A DNA stretch of 6,056 bases from an uncultured Planctomycetota bacterium. Its GTDB lineage: Bacteria > Planctomycetota > UBA1135 > GCA-002686595. The stretch covers positions 1 to 6,056 of the forward strand of contig CAIKQM010000326.1 in the NCBI GenBank assembly GCA_903829565.1, given 5' to 3'. A model generated the notes under the pieces. The model had not been told where the DNA came from, did not search any database, and saw nothing but the letters and a program-made list of their open reading frames with translations. Positions 1-6,056 of this stretch are shown here, piece by piece (position 1 is the first letter of the stretch; each line of letters opens with the position of its first letter). Both the position numbers and the translations under genes were made by a program.

Positions 1-1
1 A

Positions 2-1714
2 GCCGATCCCTCGCGTTTGCGGCGTGAAGCCGTGCGTCGCTATGAAGGTGTGACCAAACTTGTGCCGCAAGCCCCCACGGGCGGTTTGGCGGTGGTGCGT
101 CTGGCGGGTGCTTTTCCGGCCGGTGCCGTGGAGCAGTCAACGTTGCGCTGTGCAACCGCGCGGCGCAAGGTCAGCGCTTGGTGTGGTGTGGATGAGGTGC
201 CCGAAGTCTCCGTGGACTTGACTTCAGCCGCCGAGGACTTGGCTTGGCATGGTGAGCGCGCAGCACAAACCTATGTGGCGCCGGCCATGCCGCATGCCCT
301 GGTCTACCTGTCAGGTACAGTTGACGATGGTGGTGCCGGTGTGGCGCGTGCGTCGTTGCGCGCCATCCTTGGGCGTACCAGCGTGTTGTGGCTGGAAGAT
401 GCCGTCGCCACGGATGCGGCCAACACTTGGTTTGGTGTGCCGCTGGAGGAGTGGTGCGCGCGACTCACGCTGCGTGGCGAGCTGCCGACGATCGCCGAGC
501 TGTTGAGTCCCGAAGCCACAGTGCACTGGTCACGTCATGTGGTGGTGCCGCTGCGCGCGCTTTTGGTGCGGCGCTTGCGGGCACAGCACGGCGACTTTGC
601 CGTGGTGCGTCTGTGGCGCGCCGAACTGACACCGGTCATCACCGCCGAGGAAACGCGCGCTTTTCACGCGGCGTTGCGTGACCAGTCAGCGGAGCGCGCA
701 GCAGCCTTCGCAGCTGCCGCTGGGGCACGGCGTGGCGATCAAGCGACCTTGTTGCGCTTCACGGTCAGTCTTGCGCACGAGTTGCGCGTGCCTGAGCTGG
801 GGCCGGCATCCGACCGCTGGCTGGCGCGCTTGGATGAGTTGCGTGCACGCGGCGTGTCGGGCCTCTCTCTACCGGTGGTGTTGGTGGCTCGTCCCGAGGC
901 ACCGCCAACGGGTGGTGTCAGCGCGGACCTAGAGCTCGGCTTCGCTGAAGGCGACCTTCCCGTATGGGCTGCGATGCGCGCCGCGCGTGCGCGCGGTATG
1001 GCTGTGCATCTGGATCTGACCTTGCAGTGGTCGCCTTCGGGACCGGCTATGGGCGCGACAGTCGCGGGGGATGCGGAGGTGCGCGCGCGTCTGTTCGATC
1101 GATGGGCTGATTTGGTCGAGCATGCAGCCCTGCTCGCGCAACTTGGTGGAGCAGATTCGTTGTCGATCGGCAACGCGACTCCGCAAGTGGTCATTCGCGA
1201 CGAAGGTCCGCAAGACTACGACTGGCGCAGCGAAGGTTGGAAGCGTGTCATTGGTCGGGCGCGCGCGGCCTTTGATGGGCTGCTCACCTACACGGCTTCG
1301 AACCCGTTGGAGGTCGAGCAAGCGTCGTTCTGGTCCCAGTTGGATCGCGTCGGCTACGCTGTGTTTCCTGACATGGACACGTTGCCGGTCGGGCGCGATC
1401 CTGATGCGCGCGCCTACATCCAAAGCGACACGCGTTGGCAGGTGGATGCGGCTTTGGAGGCGGCTGCCAAGGTCGGCAAGCCGCTGTGGTTGGCGCGCGT
1501 GGGCTTTGAGCGCGGAGCGCCAGGCTGGCAAGAACTGCAGTGGCGCGACTTCGAACGCTACGCACGCACGCTGGACTCGGATACGCGCTATGCAGGCTTT
1601 TGCGTGTGGCGTCTGCCCGTGGATGCCTCCGGCTCGGAGCATCCGCGCCGCGATACCACGGTGATTGACAGCGCAGCGGTGACCGCCGCGTTGCGTGCGT
1701 TGACCGGGCGCTAG
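2..1714 (+). CDS. Hypothetical protein with a C-terminal GH113-like TIM barrel lacking catalytic Glu residues (5' partial)
   Basis: The frame is open to the left edge, so the start is probably outside the window. The first in-window start codon is TTG at 17, giving 565 residues (numbering used here), but the codons before it also read as protein. Residues about 245-535 follow the GH113 / GTA-type TIM-barrel pattern: a strand near 279-290, helix plus strand at 315-335 (ARARGMAVHLDL), SLSIGNA (381-387), WKRVIGRARAAFDGLLTYTA (408-427), FWSQLDRVGYAVFP (438-451), GKPLWLARVGF (487-497) and YAGFCVWRLPVD (525-536). Family members hydrolyse beta-mannan-type glycans using two Glu residues, one in an 'IGxE' segment and one in a 'TEvGy' segment. 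Here these positions read Ala387 and Arg494, so activity is doubtful. Residues 1-240 are Ala/Arg/Leu-rich with no firm family; 122-140 (WLEDAVATDAANTWFG) faintly recalls the part of a gluzincin peptidase after its HExxH, but no HExxH is present. No signal peptide can be judged because the N-terminus is missing. The fold call is from motif recall only. It converges on mgtE with a 3-bp gap. Confidence 0.7.
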   Translation, partial: ADPSRLRREAVRRYEGVTKLVPQAPTGGLAVVRLAGAFPAGAVEQSTLRCATARRKVSAWCGVDEVPEVSVDLTSAAEDLAWHGERAAQTYVAPAMPHALVYLSGTVDDGGAGVARASLRAILGRTSVLWLEDAVATDAANTWFGVPLEEWCARLTLRGELPTIAELLSPEATVHWSRHVVVPLRALLVRRLRAQHGDFAVVRLWRAELTPVITAEETRAFHAALRDQSAERAAAFAAAAGARRGDQATLLRFTVSLAHELRVPELGPASDRWLARLDELRARGVSGLSLPVVLVARPEAPPTGGVSADLELGFAEGDLPVWAAMRAARARGMAVHLDLTLQWSPSGPAMGATVAGDAEVRARLFDRWADLVEHAALLAQLGGADSLSIGNATPQVVIRDEGPQDYDWRSEGWKRVIGRARAAFDGLLTYTASNPLEVEQASFWSQLDRVGYAVFPDMDTLPVGRDPDARAYIQSDTRWQVDAALEAAAKVGKPLWLARVGFERGAPGWQELQWRDFERYARTLDSDTRYAGFCVWRLPVDASGSEHPRRDTTVIDSAAVTAALRALTGR

Positions 1715-1717
1715 CGC
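1708..1717. repeat. 10-bp perfect palindrome over the convergent gene ends
   Basis: GCGCTAGCGC is its own reverse complement. It contains the TAG stop of the plus-strand gene (1712-1714) and fills the 3-bp gap before the mgtE stop (TAA on the minus strand, 1718-1720). It has no loop and no T-run on either side, so it does not look like a standard intrinsic terminator. It may be coincidence in GCGC-rich DNA. Confidence 0.4.
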
Positions 1718-3076
1718 TTACAACAAGGTGCCCGAAAGCACCGTGCTTGCCACGCTGAAGAAGATCAGGATGCCCGTCACGTCCGACAAGGTCGCGACGA
1801 GCGGGGCCGAGGCGCTCGCAGGGTCAAGGCCCACGCGCTTCAGGAAGAACGGCAGCAACGCACCGACCAAGGTGCCCCACAAGGCGACACCAATGACCGA
1901 ACCCGCGACAGTCAGGCCGATCAAGATGTAGTGATCGCCGTAGAAAGGTTCGCCACTGCTGTCTTCGAACGAGTGGTGCCAGATCACCACGCGCAGCATG
2001 CCCAGCGCCGCAAGGATGCCACCCAGCACGAGTCCTGCGCTGGCTTCGCGCACAAACACGCGCCACCAATCGCGCATCTTGAGTTCACCCAGTGCCATGG
2101 CGCGAATGACCAGGGTGGAGGCTTGGCTGCCGCAGTTGCCACCAGAGCTGATGATCATGGCGATGAAGGCGGTCAGCACCGATGCCTTGGCCAGTTGACC
2201 TTCAAAGGTGCGAATGGCGCTGATCGTGAGCATCGAGCCCAAGAACAACACCACGAGCCACACCGCTCGAGCCTTGATCATGTCGAGGAAGCGCACCTCG
2301 AGATACGGCGCTTCCAGCGCGGCCGAACCACCGATCTTCTGGATGTCCTCGGTGGCTTCTTCGCGCACGACATCGACGATGTCGTCGGCTGTGACCACAC
2401 CCTTCATGCGGCCTTGGGCATCGACTACCGGCAGCGACAAGTAGCTGTGTTGCGCGAACAAACGCGACACAGCTTCTTGGTCCATCTCGTCCGGCACGGT
2501 CACCAAGTCCATCGTCATGACCTCGGCCACCTTGGCCGAGCCTTTGGCCATGATCAGCTGGCGGAACGACACCACACCCAAGAGCTGCGATTGCTGGTCG
2601 AGCACATACGCGTAGTAGATGCTCTCCACGCGCTCGGGTGTCTGCTTGCGCAGGTAGGTGATGGCCTCATCGACGCTCATCTCCGGGCGCAAGCGCCCGT
2701 AGCGAGTGTTCATCAAGCCGCCGGCTTCGTCCTCCTCGTACGCGAGGAGCGCGACGAGCTCCTTGCGCGTCGGCTCGTCCAGCAGTGCCAGCACCGAAGC
2801 GCGGCCTTCGTCAGGCAACGCCTGCACCACGTCAGCCAAGTCGTCAGGCGCCATCGAGCGCACCCACAGCTTGCGTTCGATGTCAGGTAAACCTAACACG
2901 ATCTGCGCTTGGTCCAGCGCTGACAGGCTCTCGAAGAACTCTTCCGCCTCAGCGGCCTTCAAGCTGCGGAAGGCCTCGGCGCGCTCTTCCGGATCGAGCA
3001 ACGACCACGCATCGCGCAGGTCGTCGAGTGCGACACGCGCTTCGTAGATCGTGGAGTCGTCCAGTTGGCCGGTCAT
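1718..3076 (-). CDS. mgtE: Magnesium transporter MgtE
   Basis: This is a complete 452-residue MgtE, close to the usual family length. MgtE is a homodimeric inner-membrane Mg2+ channel whose cytosolic domains bind Mg2+ and close the pore when internal Mg2+ is sufficient. Residues 1-130 form the acidic helical N domain, ending in the family motif YEEDEAGGLMNTRYG (113-127). Two CBS domains follow: about 130-182, then 183-240 (VAEVMTMDLVTVP, LPVVDAQGRMKGVVTADDIVDV). The plug helix comes next (about 240-265). About five membrane segments fill 268-450, with the signature SSGGNCGSQAS (310-320) and PLVATLSDVTG (425-435). Asp432 in the latter matches the pore Mg2+-binding Asp of Thermus thermophilus MgtE. 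A short polar loop (366-382) lies between membrane segments. ATG at 3076 is chosen because an in-frame TGA lies about eight codons upstream with no other start between. The preceding bases (ACAGACCTCC) are not a Shine-Dalgarno site. No M-box riboswitch could fit in the 85 bp upstream. Confidence 0.96.
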   Translation of the reverse strand: MTGQLDDSTIYEARVALDDLRDAWSLLDPEERAEAFRSLKAAEAEEFFESLSALDQAQIVLGLPDIERKLWVRSMAPDDLADVVQALPDEGRASVLALLDEPTRKELVALLAYEEDEAGGLMNTRYGRLRPEMSVDEAITYLRKQTPERVESIYYAYVLDQQSQLLGVVSFRQLIMAKGSAKVAEVMTMDLVTVPDEMDQEAVSRLFAQHSYLSLPVVDAQGRMKGVVTADDIVDVVREEATEDIQKIGGSAALEAPYLEVRFLDMIKARAVWLVVLFLGSMLTISAIRTFEGQLAKASVLTAFIAMIISSGGNCGSQASTLVIRAMALGELKMRDWWRVFVREASAGLVLGGILAALGMLRVVIWHHSFEDSSGEPFYGDHYILIGLTVAGSVIGVALWGTLVGALLPFFLKRVGLDPASASAPLVATLSDVTGILIFFSVASTVLSGTLL

Positions 3077-3127
3077 GGAGGTCTGTGGGGCGCGTTGCGC
3101 TCACCATCTTGTACCGCTCGCGAGGAG

Positions 3128-3145
3128 GCGCGGACAGAGCCGCGC
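3128..3145 (-). other. GC-rich hairpin between the ribonuclease gene and mgtE
   Basis: Arms GCGCGG (3128-3133) and CCGCGC (3140-3145) are perfect inverted repeats around a 6-base loop. A G-T pair can extend the stem by one. In the minus-strand transcript it lies about 17 nt after the ribonuclease stop and about 50 nt before the mgtE ATG. No U-run follows on either strand, so it is not a textbook intrinsic terminator. It could mark or protect an mRNA 3' end, attenuate readthrough into mgtE, or be chance in GC-rich sequence. The rest of the 85-bp gap (3077-3161) shows no clear promoter. Confidence 0.35.
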
Positions 3146-3161
3146 TCCGGAATCTCAAGCT

Positions 3162-4718
3162 CTATACGCGGAAAGGGGACGCATCTTCGGGCGTGACCAC
3201 ATGGCGGAAGCCGCCGGCCTCGCAGGCCTGCGCAAGCGAGCCGCGCTCTTCATCCTCTCCGTGCACGAGGAACAGGGTCTGCGCTTGGGCCGCATGCGGA
3301 AGCAGCGCATCCAACAGGCCTTGACGGTCAGCGTGAGCCGAGAAGCCCAGCATGGTGGTCACGCGCGCGGCGACTTCGACCTCGCGTCCCAAGATGCGCA
3401 CACGCTTGGCTCCATCGACCAGCTTGCGTCCCAAGGTGCCTCGTGCCTGGAAGCCGACGATGAGGAGTTCGGTCTCGGGCTTCTCCAGATTCCACAGCAG
3501 GTGATGCAACACGCGCCCCGACTCCATCATGCCCGAGGCTGAGATGACGACGACCGGACGCGGATCCTTGTTCAAGGCCTTGCTCTCTTCCGCGGACTCG
3601 GTGAAGCGCACACGCCCGCTGAAGCGATCACTCGTCTGGTAGAGGCGCCACTGCTCCAACGCCTCGGCATCGAAGCACTCCGGATGGTCCATGACGATGC
3701 GCGTGGCGCGCGTGGCGAGCGGCGAATCGACGATGATGTCGATGGGCTGCATGCGCCCGTCATGCACGAGCTTGGAGAAGGCGTACAAGAGGTGTTGCGT
3801 GCGACCAACCGCGAAGGCGGGGATGATCAACTTGCCGCGACCGCGCGCATGGAGACGCGCCACCGCCTGGGCCAGCTGCTCTTCCATATCGTCAAACGGC
3901 TCATGCAAGCGATCGCCGTAGGTGCTTTCGCTGATGTAGATGTCCGCTTCGGTCAAAGGCACGGGGTCGCGCAGGATGGGCGCGCCTTTGCGGCCATAAT
4001 CGCCGGTGAAGACGAGGCGGTGCGTGCGCGCACCATCTTCGATGCGTGCTTCCACCCACGCCGATCCAAGGATGTGGCCGGCATCGTGAAAGCGGAAGCG
4101 CATGCCGGGTACCGGCTCGAACCACGTGTCGTACGGCTGATCAACAAAGCGGCGCAGAGCCTCCTCTACATCCTCTTCCATGTAGAGCGGCAAGACTTCT
4201 TCCGGCGGCAGATCCAGCTGGGCGTACTCGCTCCAATCGAAGTCATCATCGAGGCCATCGCGCTCCCGTCGCGGGCCATGCGCAGGGCGTTTGGTGCCGC
4301 GCGTCTTGGCGCGCAGATGTGCGCGCACTTCATGCCGCTCGGAACGCTCGTCGTGCTTGGCTTGTTCGGCACGTCGGCGTTGTTCATTCAAGAAGCGCGC
4401 ATCCGCCGCCAAAATCTTGGCAGTGTCACGCAGCAGCGCATCACAGAGATGGCGCGTGGGCCGTGTGGCGTGAATGAAGCCGTCGAAACCGCGTCGCACC
4501 AGCAACGGCAGCTTGCCTGAGTGATCCACATGCGCGTGGGACTGCACAACGGCATCGACCTTGGTCGCATCAAAGGTGAACTCGGCGTTCTTGACGCGGC
4601 TCCACGCGCGCGGGCCTTGGAACATGCCGCAATCCAACAAGACCGTCCGGCCGTTGGAGCGCAGCATGTGACAGGTGCCGGTGGTACCGCCGGTGGCCCC
4701 GAAGAAGCGCAGTTCCAT
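3162..4718 (-). CDS. MBL-fold beta-CASP ribonuclease (CPSF73/YSH1-like, TTHA0252-type)
   Basis: This is a complete 518-residue metallo-beta-lactamase/beta-CASP nuclease, expected to be a cytoplasmic two-zinc RNase that cleaves or trims RNA. All the family motifs are visible: MELRFFGATGG at the N-terminus, DCGMFQG (29-35), motif 2 HAHVDH (61-66), motif 3 His215 in DAGHILGS, motif 4 Asp240 in TGDYG, beta-CASP motif A Glu264 in SESTYGDR, motif B His462 in FSAHAD and motif C His486 in LVHGED. A His at motif C is typical of RNA-specific rather than DNA-specific members. Bacterial homologues are usually about 430-470 residues. The extra length lies mainly at about 113-172, a strongly basic then acidic stretch between motifs 2 and 3. 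ATG at 4718 is chosen because family members begin almost directly with this strand. An in-frame ATG at 4760 would add 14 residues (MLLFPIPVEAHPPC). Neither start has a Shine-Dalgarno site. It may be co-transcribed with mgtE, 85 bp downstream, and it diverges from recG. Confidence 0.93.
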   Translation of the reverse strand: MELRFFGATGGTTGTCHMLRSNGRTVLLDCGMFQGPRAWSRVKNAEFTFDATKVDAVVQSHAHVDHSGKLPLLVRRGFDGFIHATRPTRHLCDALLRDTAKILAADARFLNEQRRRAEQAKHDERSERHEVRAHLRAKTRGTKRPAHGPRRERDGLDDDFDWSEYAQLDLPPEEVLPLYMEEDVEEALRRFVDQPYDTWFEPVPGMRFRFHDAGHILGSAWVEARIEDGARTHRLVFTGDYGRKGAPILRDPVPLTEADIYISESTYGDRLHEPFDDMEEQLAQAVARLHARGRGKLIIPAFAVGRTQHLLYAFSKLVHDGRMQPIDIIVDSPLATRATRIVMDHPECFDAEALEQWRLYQTSDRFSGRVRFTESAEESKALNKDPRPVVVISASGMMESGRVLHHLLWNLEKPETELLIVGFQARGTLGRKLVDGAKRVRILGREVEVAARVTTMLGFSAHADRQGLLDALLPHAAQAQTLFLVHGEDEERGSLAQACEAGGFRHVVTPEDASPFRV

Positions 4719-4797
4719 GCAGGGAGGATGCGCTTCGACAGGGATCGGAAACAAGAGCATATGGGCGCGGGGGGCCACGATCGCTACAACGAGAGTG
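4719..4797. promoter_or_regulatory. Divergent intergenic region between the ribonuclease gene and recG
   Basis: These 79 bp separate two divergently oriented starts, so promoters for both genes are expected here or just inside the coding regions. I see only weak promoter-like words: TTCGACA at 4734-4740, resembling a plus-strand -35 box with one extra base, and CATATG at 4758-4763, a poor -10 match. A CGATCG palindrome lies at 4778-4783. No convincing sigma-70 pair, operator or riboswitch stands out. If the ribonuclease starts at 4760, the gap shrinks to 37 bp. Confidence 0.3.
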
Positions 4798-6056
4798 ATG
4801 ACAGACCCCACAGGCACCCCGAACCTAGGCTTACCGGGCTTGGGGCCGGCGCGTGAGGCCCGCCTGCGCGAGGCGGGGTACACCACGCTGGAGTCGCTGG
4901 CCCGGCTGGTGCCGAGCTCCTTGCTTGAGGGGCTTGAAGTCACTCCGGCGCACGAGCTGGAGCCGGGCCTGGAGGCTGTGGTCGAGGGCACAGTGAAGGC
5001 CGTTACCTTGCGTCGCTTTGCCGGACGCAGCCGCGTCGGTTTGCGGGTGGTGGATGCGCTGGGTGCTGAGCTTGAGCTCGTGATTTGGAACCAGCCTTGG
5101 ACTGCCAAGCAGCATCCAGTAGACAGCGCCGTGCGCGCGCGCGGCCTTGTCAAAAAGAAAGGACAGACCCTGCCCGAGTTCCTGGTGCAACGCTTCGAGA
5201 AGCCGGAAGCACCGATGGCGGCTGGTGCTTGCGAACCGCGCTACCCGAGCATCGAGGGTGTGGGCGAGAAGATCCTGCGTGCCGCCTGTGCCGAAGCTGC
5301 GCGGCGCCTGTCCGGTCAAGTGCAGGAGACCTTGGATGAAGCCACTCTGGCGACGCACCAACTGTTGCCCTTGCCACAGGCTTTGCTGACCTTGCATGAG
5401 CCAGCGGATGCGGCCAGTTTCGAGATGGCGCGCCGGCGCGTGGCCTTGGATGACTGGGTCGCTTTGCACCAGCGTTTGGTGGCGCGTGCACGGGATCTGC
5501 GCGTTGGTCGCGCAGAGAGTGTGGTGCTTTCCGATGCGGAGTGGGCGCGCTTGATGGGCTTGGCTCCTTTCGGTTGGACCACGGCTCAACGGCGCGTGTT
5601 GGACGAAATCCGCGCGGACTTGGCCGGTACTGTGCCTATGCGCCGATTGGTGCAAGGCGATGTAGGCGCCGGCAAGACAGCCGTGGCCTTGGTGGCGTGT
5701 TTGGCGGCCGTCTCGGCCGGCGGTCAAGCAGCGTTGCTGGCACCGACTGAGTTGCTCGCGCGTCAACACGCTCAGGTGGGAGCGCAGTGGTGCGCGCGCG
5801 CCGGTGTGCGCAGCGCGTTGTTGACCGGCGCGGCCAAACCACGCGAGCGCGCTGAACTTGCACGGCGCGTGGCTCTAGGCGAAGTGGACATCATCTTCGG
5901 CACACATGCTTTGTTGTCGGATAGCACGAGCTTTCCGCGGCTGCGCTTGGCGGTGATTGACGAACAGCATCGCTTTGGCGTGTCGCAGCGCACGCGCCTG
6001 ATCGACAAAGGCCGTGATGTGCATGCGCTGCTGACGACCGCCACTCCCATCCCGCG
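4798..6056 (+). CDS. recG: ATP-dependent DNA helicase RecG (3' partial)
   Basis: RecG is a monomeric superfamily 2 helicase that reverses stalled forks and drives branch migration of Holliday junctions and D-loops. The window holds 419 codons of a protein usually near 690 residues; the right edge cuts it inside motif III. In order: a helix-hairpin-helix-like start (GLPGLGPAREARLREAGY, 11-28), an OB-fold wedge region (about 57-135, with VIWNQPW), a linker beginning PRYPSIEGVGEKILR, the Q motif FGWTTAQ (258-264), Walker A GDVGAGKT (287-294), motif Ia APTELLARQH (315-324), GTHAL (368-372), motif II DEQHRFGVSQR (388-398) and TTATPIPR. The DEQH box and the phrase before Walker A (RLVQGDVG) separate RecG from the related PriA and Mfd. 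Walker A sits only about nine residues earlier than in E. coli RecG, which supports ATG 4798. An adjacent GTG at 4795 and a weak GAGAG at 4791-4795 add little. The motor's second RecA lobe and C-terminus lie outside the window. Confidence 0.96.
   Translation, partial: MTDPTGTPNLGLPGLGPAREARLREAGYTTLESLARLVPSSLLEGLEVTPAHELEPGLEAVVEGTVKAVTLRRFAGRSRVGLRVVDALGAELELVIWNQPWTAKQHPVDSAVRARGLVKKKGQTLPEFLVQRFEKPEAPMAAGACEPRYPSIEGVGEKILRAACAEAARRLSGQVQETLDEATLATHQLLPLPQALLTLHEPADAASFEMARRRVALDDWVALHQRLVARARDLRVGRAESVVLSDAEWARLMGLAPFGWTTAQRRVLDEIRADLAGTVPMRRLVQGDVGAGKTAVALVACLAAVSAGGQAALLAPTELLARQHAQVGAQWCARAGVRSALLTGAAKPRERAELARRVALGEVDIIFGTHALLSDSTSFPRLRLAVIDEQHRFGVSQRTRLIDKGRDVHALLTTATPIP

Noticed and set aside
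929..1642. 237-codon minus-strand frame inside the first gene
   Set aside because: It is antisense to the continuous GH113-like frame and has no motif or ribosome binding site. It looks like a composition artefact.
1931..2890. Long His-rich open frame on the plus strand, opposite mgtE
   Set aside because: It lies wholly antisense to a clear MgtE gene. Its His/Asp/Gln-rich composition is what the complement of GC-biased codons produces, and it has no family motif.
3077..3161. M-box magnesium riboswitch upstream of mgtE
   Set aside because: The gap is only 85 bp, too short for the roughly 170-nt M-box, and I see no matching helices.
3684..4520. 278-codon plus-strand frame inside the ribonuclease gene
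   Set aside because: It is antisense to the complete beta-CASP nuclease motifs and has no recognisable domain.
4728..4856. Small 42-codon frame preceded by GGGAGG in the divergent gap
   Set aside because: The GGGAGG touches the ATG with no spacer, the frame overlaps the recG start, and the peptide is a charged low-complexity string.
5130..5142. Alternating purine-pyrimidine (GCGC) tracts, also near 971-1000 and 1080-1090, as possible Z-DNA sites
   Set aside because: They fall inside coding sequence and follow from GCG Ala and CGC Arg codons; nothing marks them as functional.
4719..5153. N-terminal extension of the ribonuclease reading frame upstream of 4718
   Set aside because: The frame stays open for about 145 more codons but most of it is antisense to recG, and the translated sequence is Ser/Thr/Arg-rich without a domain. 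The family's N-terminal strand begins at the ATG at 4718.
4831..5769. 312-codon open frame on the minus strand, opposite recG
   Set aside because: It is entirely antisense to the conserved RecG wedge and Walker A region, and its protein is rich in Gln, His and Arg with no domain.

Overview
This is a compact stretch of a GC-rich bacterial chromosome. It holds four protein-coding genes and no RNA gene, insertion sequence or CRISPR array that I can see. The only non-coding parts are 3, 85 and 79 bp long, so no gap exceeds 300 bases. The third codon positions are GC-rich, but Leu is often TTG. None of the three visible starts has a convincing Shine-Dalgarno site. That combination would suit Planctomycetota or another deep Gram-negative lineage, but this is a guess; four genes cannot settle the phylum.

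Layout: (1) 2-1714, plus strand, the 3' part of a gene cut by the left edge. Its C-terminal half reads like a GH113-type (beta-mannanase-like) TIM barrel, but by motif alignment both catalytic Glu positions appear to be replaced (Ala and Arg). Its N-terminal half is unrecognised. (2) 1718-3076, minus strand, a complete MgtE magnesium channel, convergent with gene 1 and separated by only 3 bp. (3) 3162-4718, minus strand, a complete metallo-beta-lactamase/beta-CASP ribonuclease of the CPSF73/YSH1-like (TTHA0252-type) family, with all metal-binding motifs and an unusual charged insertion. It lies 85 bp upstream of mgtE on the same strand. (4) 4798-6056, plus strand, the 5' part of recG (branch-migrating DNA helicase), divergent from the ribonuclease gene across a 79-bp gap and cut by the right edge inside helicase motif III.

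Three of the four genes are housekeeping (Mg2+ homeostasis, RNA processing, fork and recombination repair), and nothing suggests that they form one pathway. The most original part is the first gene: an apparent pseudo-glycosidase fused to an unassigned N-terminal region. The second is the charged insertion in the ribonuclease. I see no defence system, mobile element or clearly new multi-gene system here.
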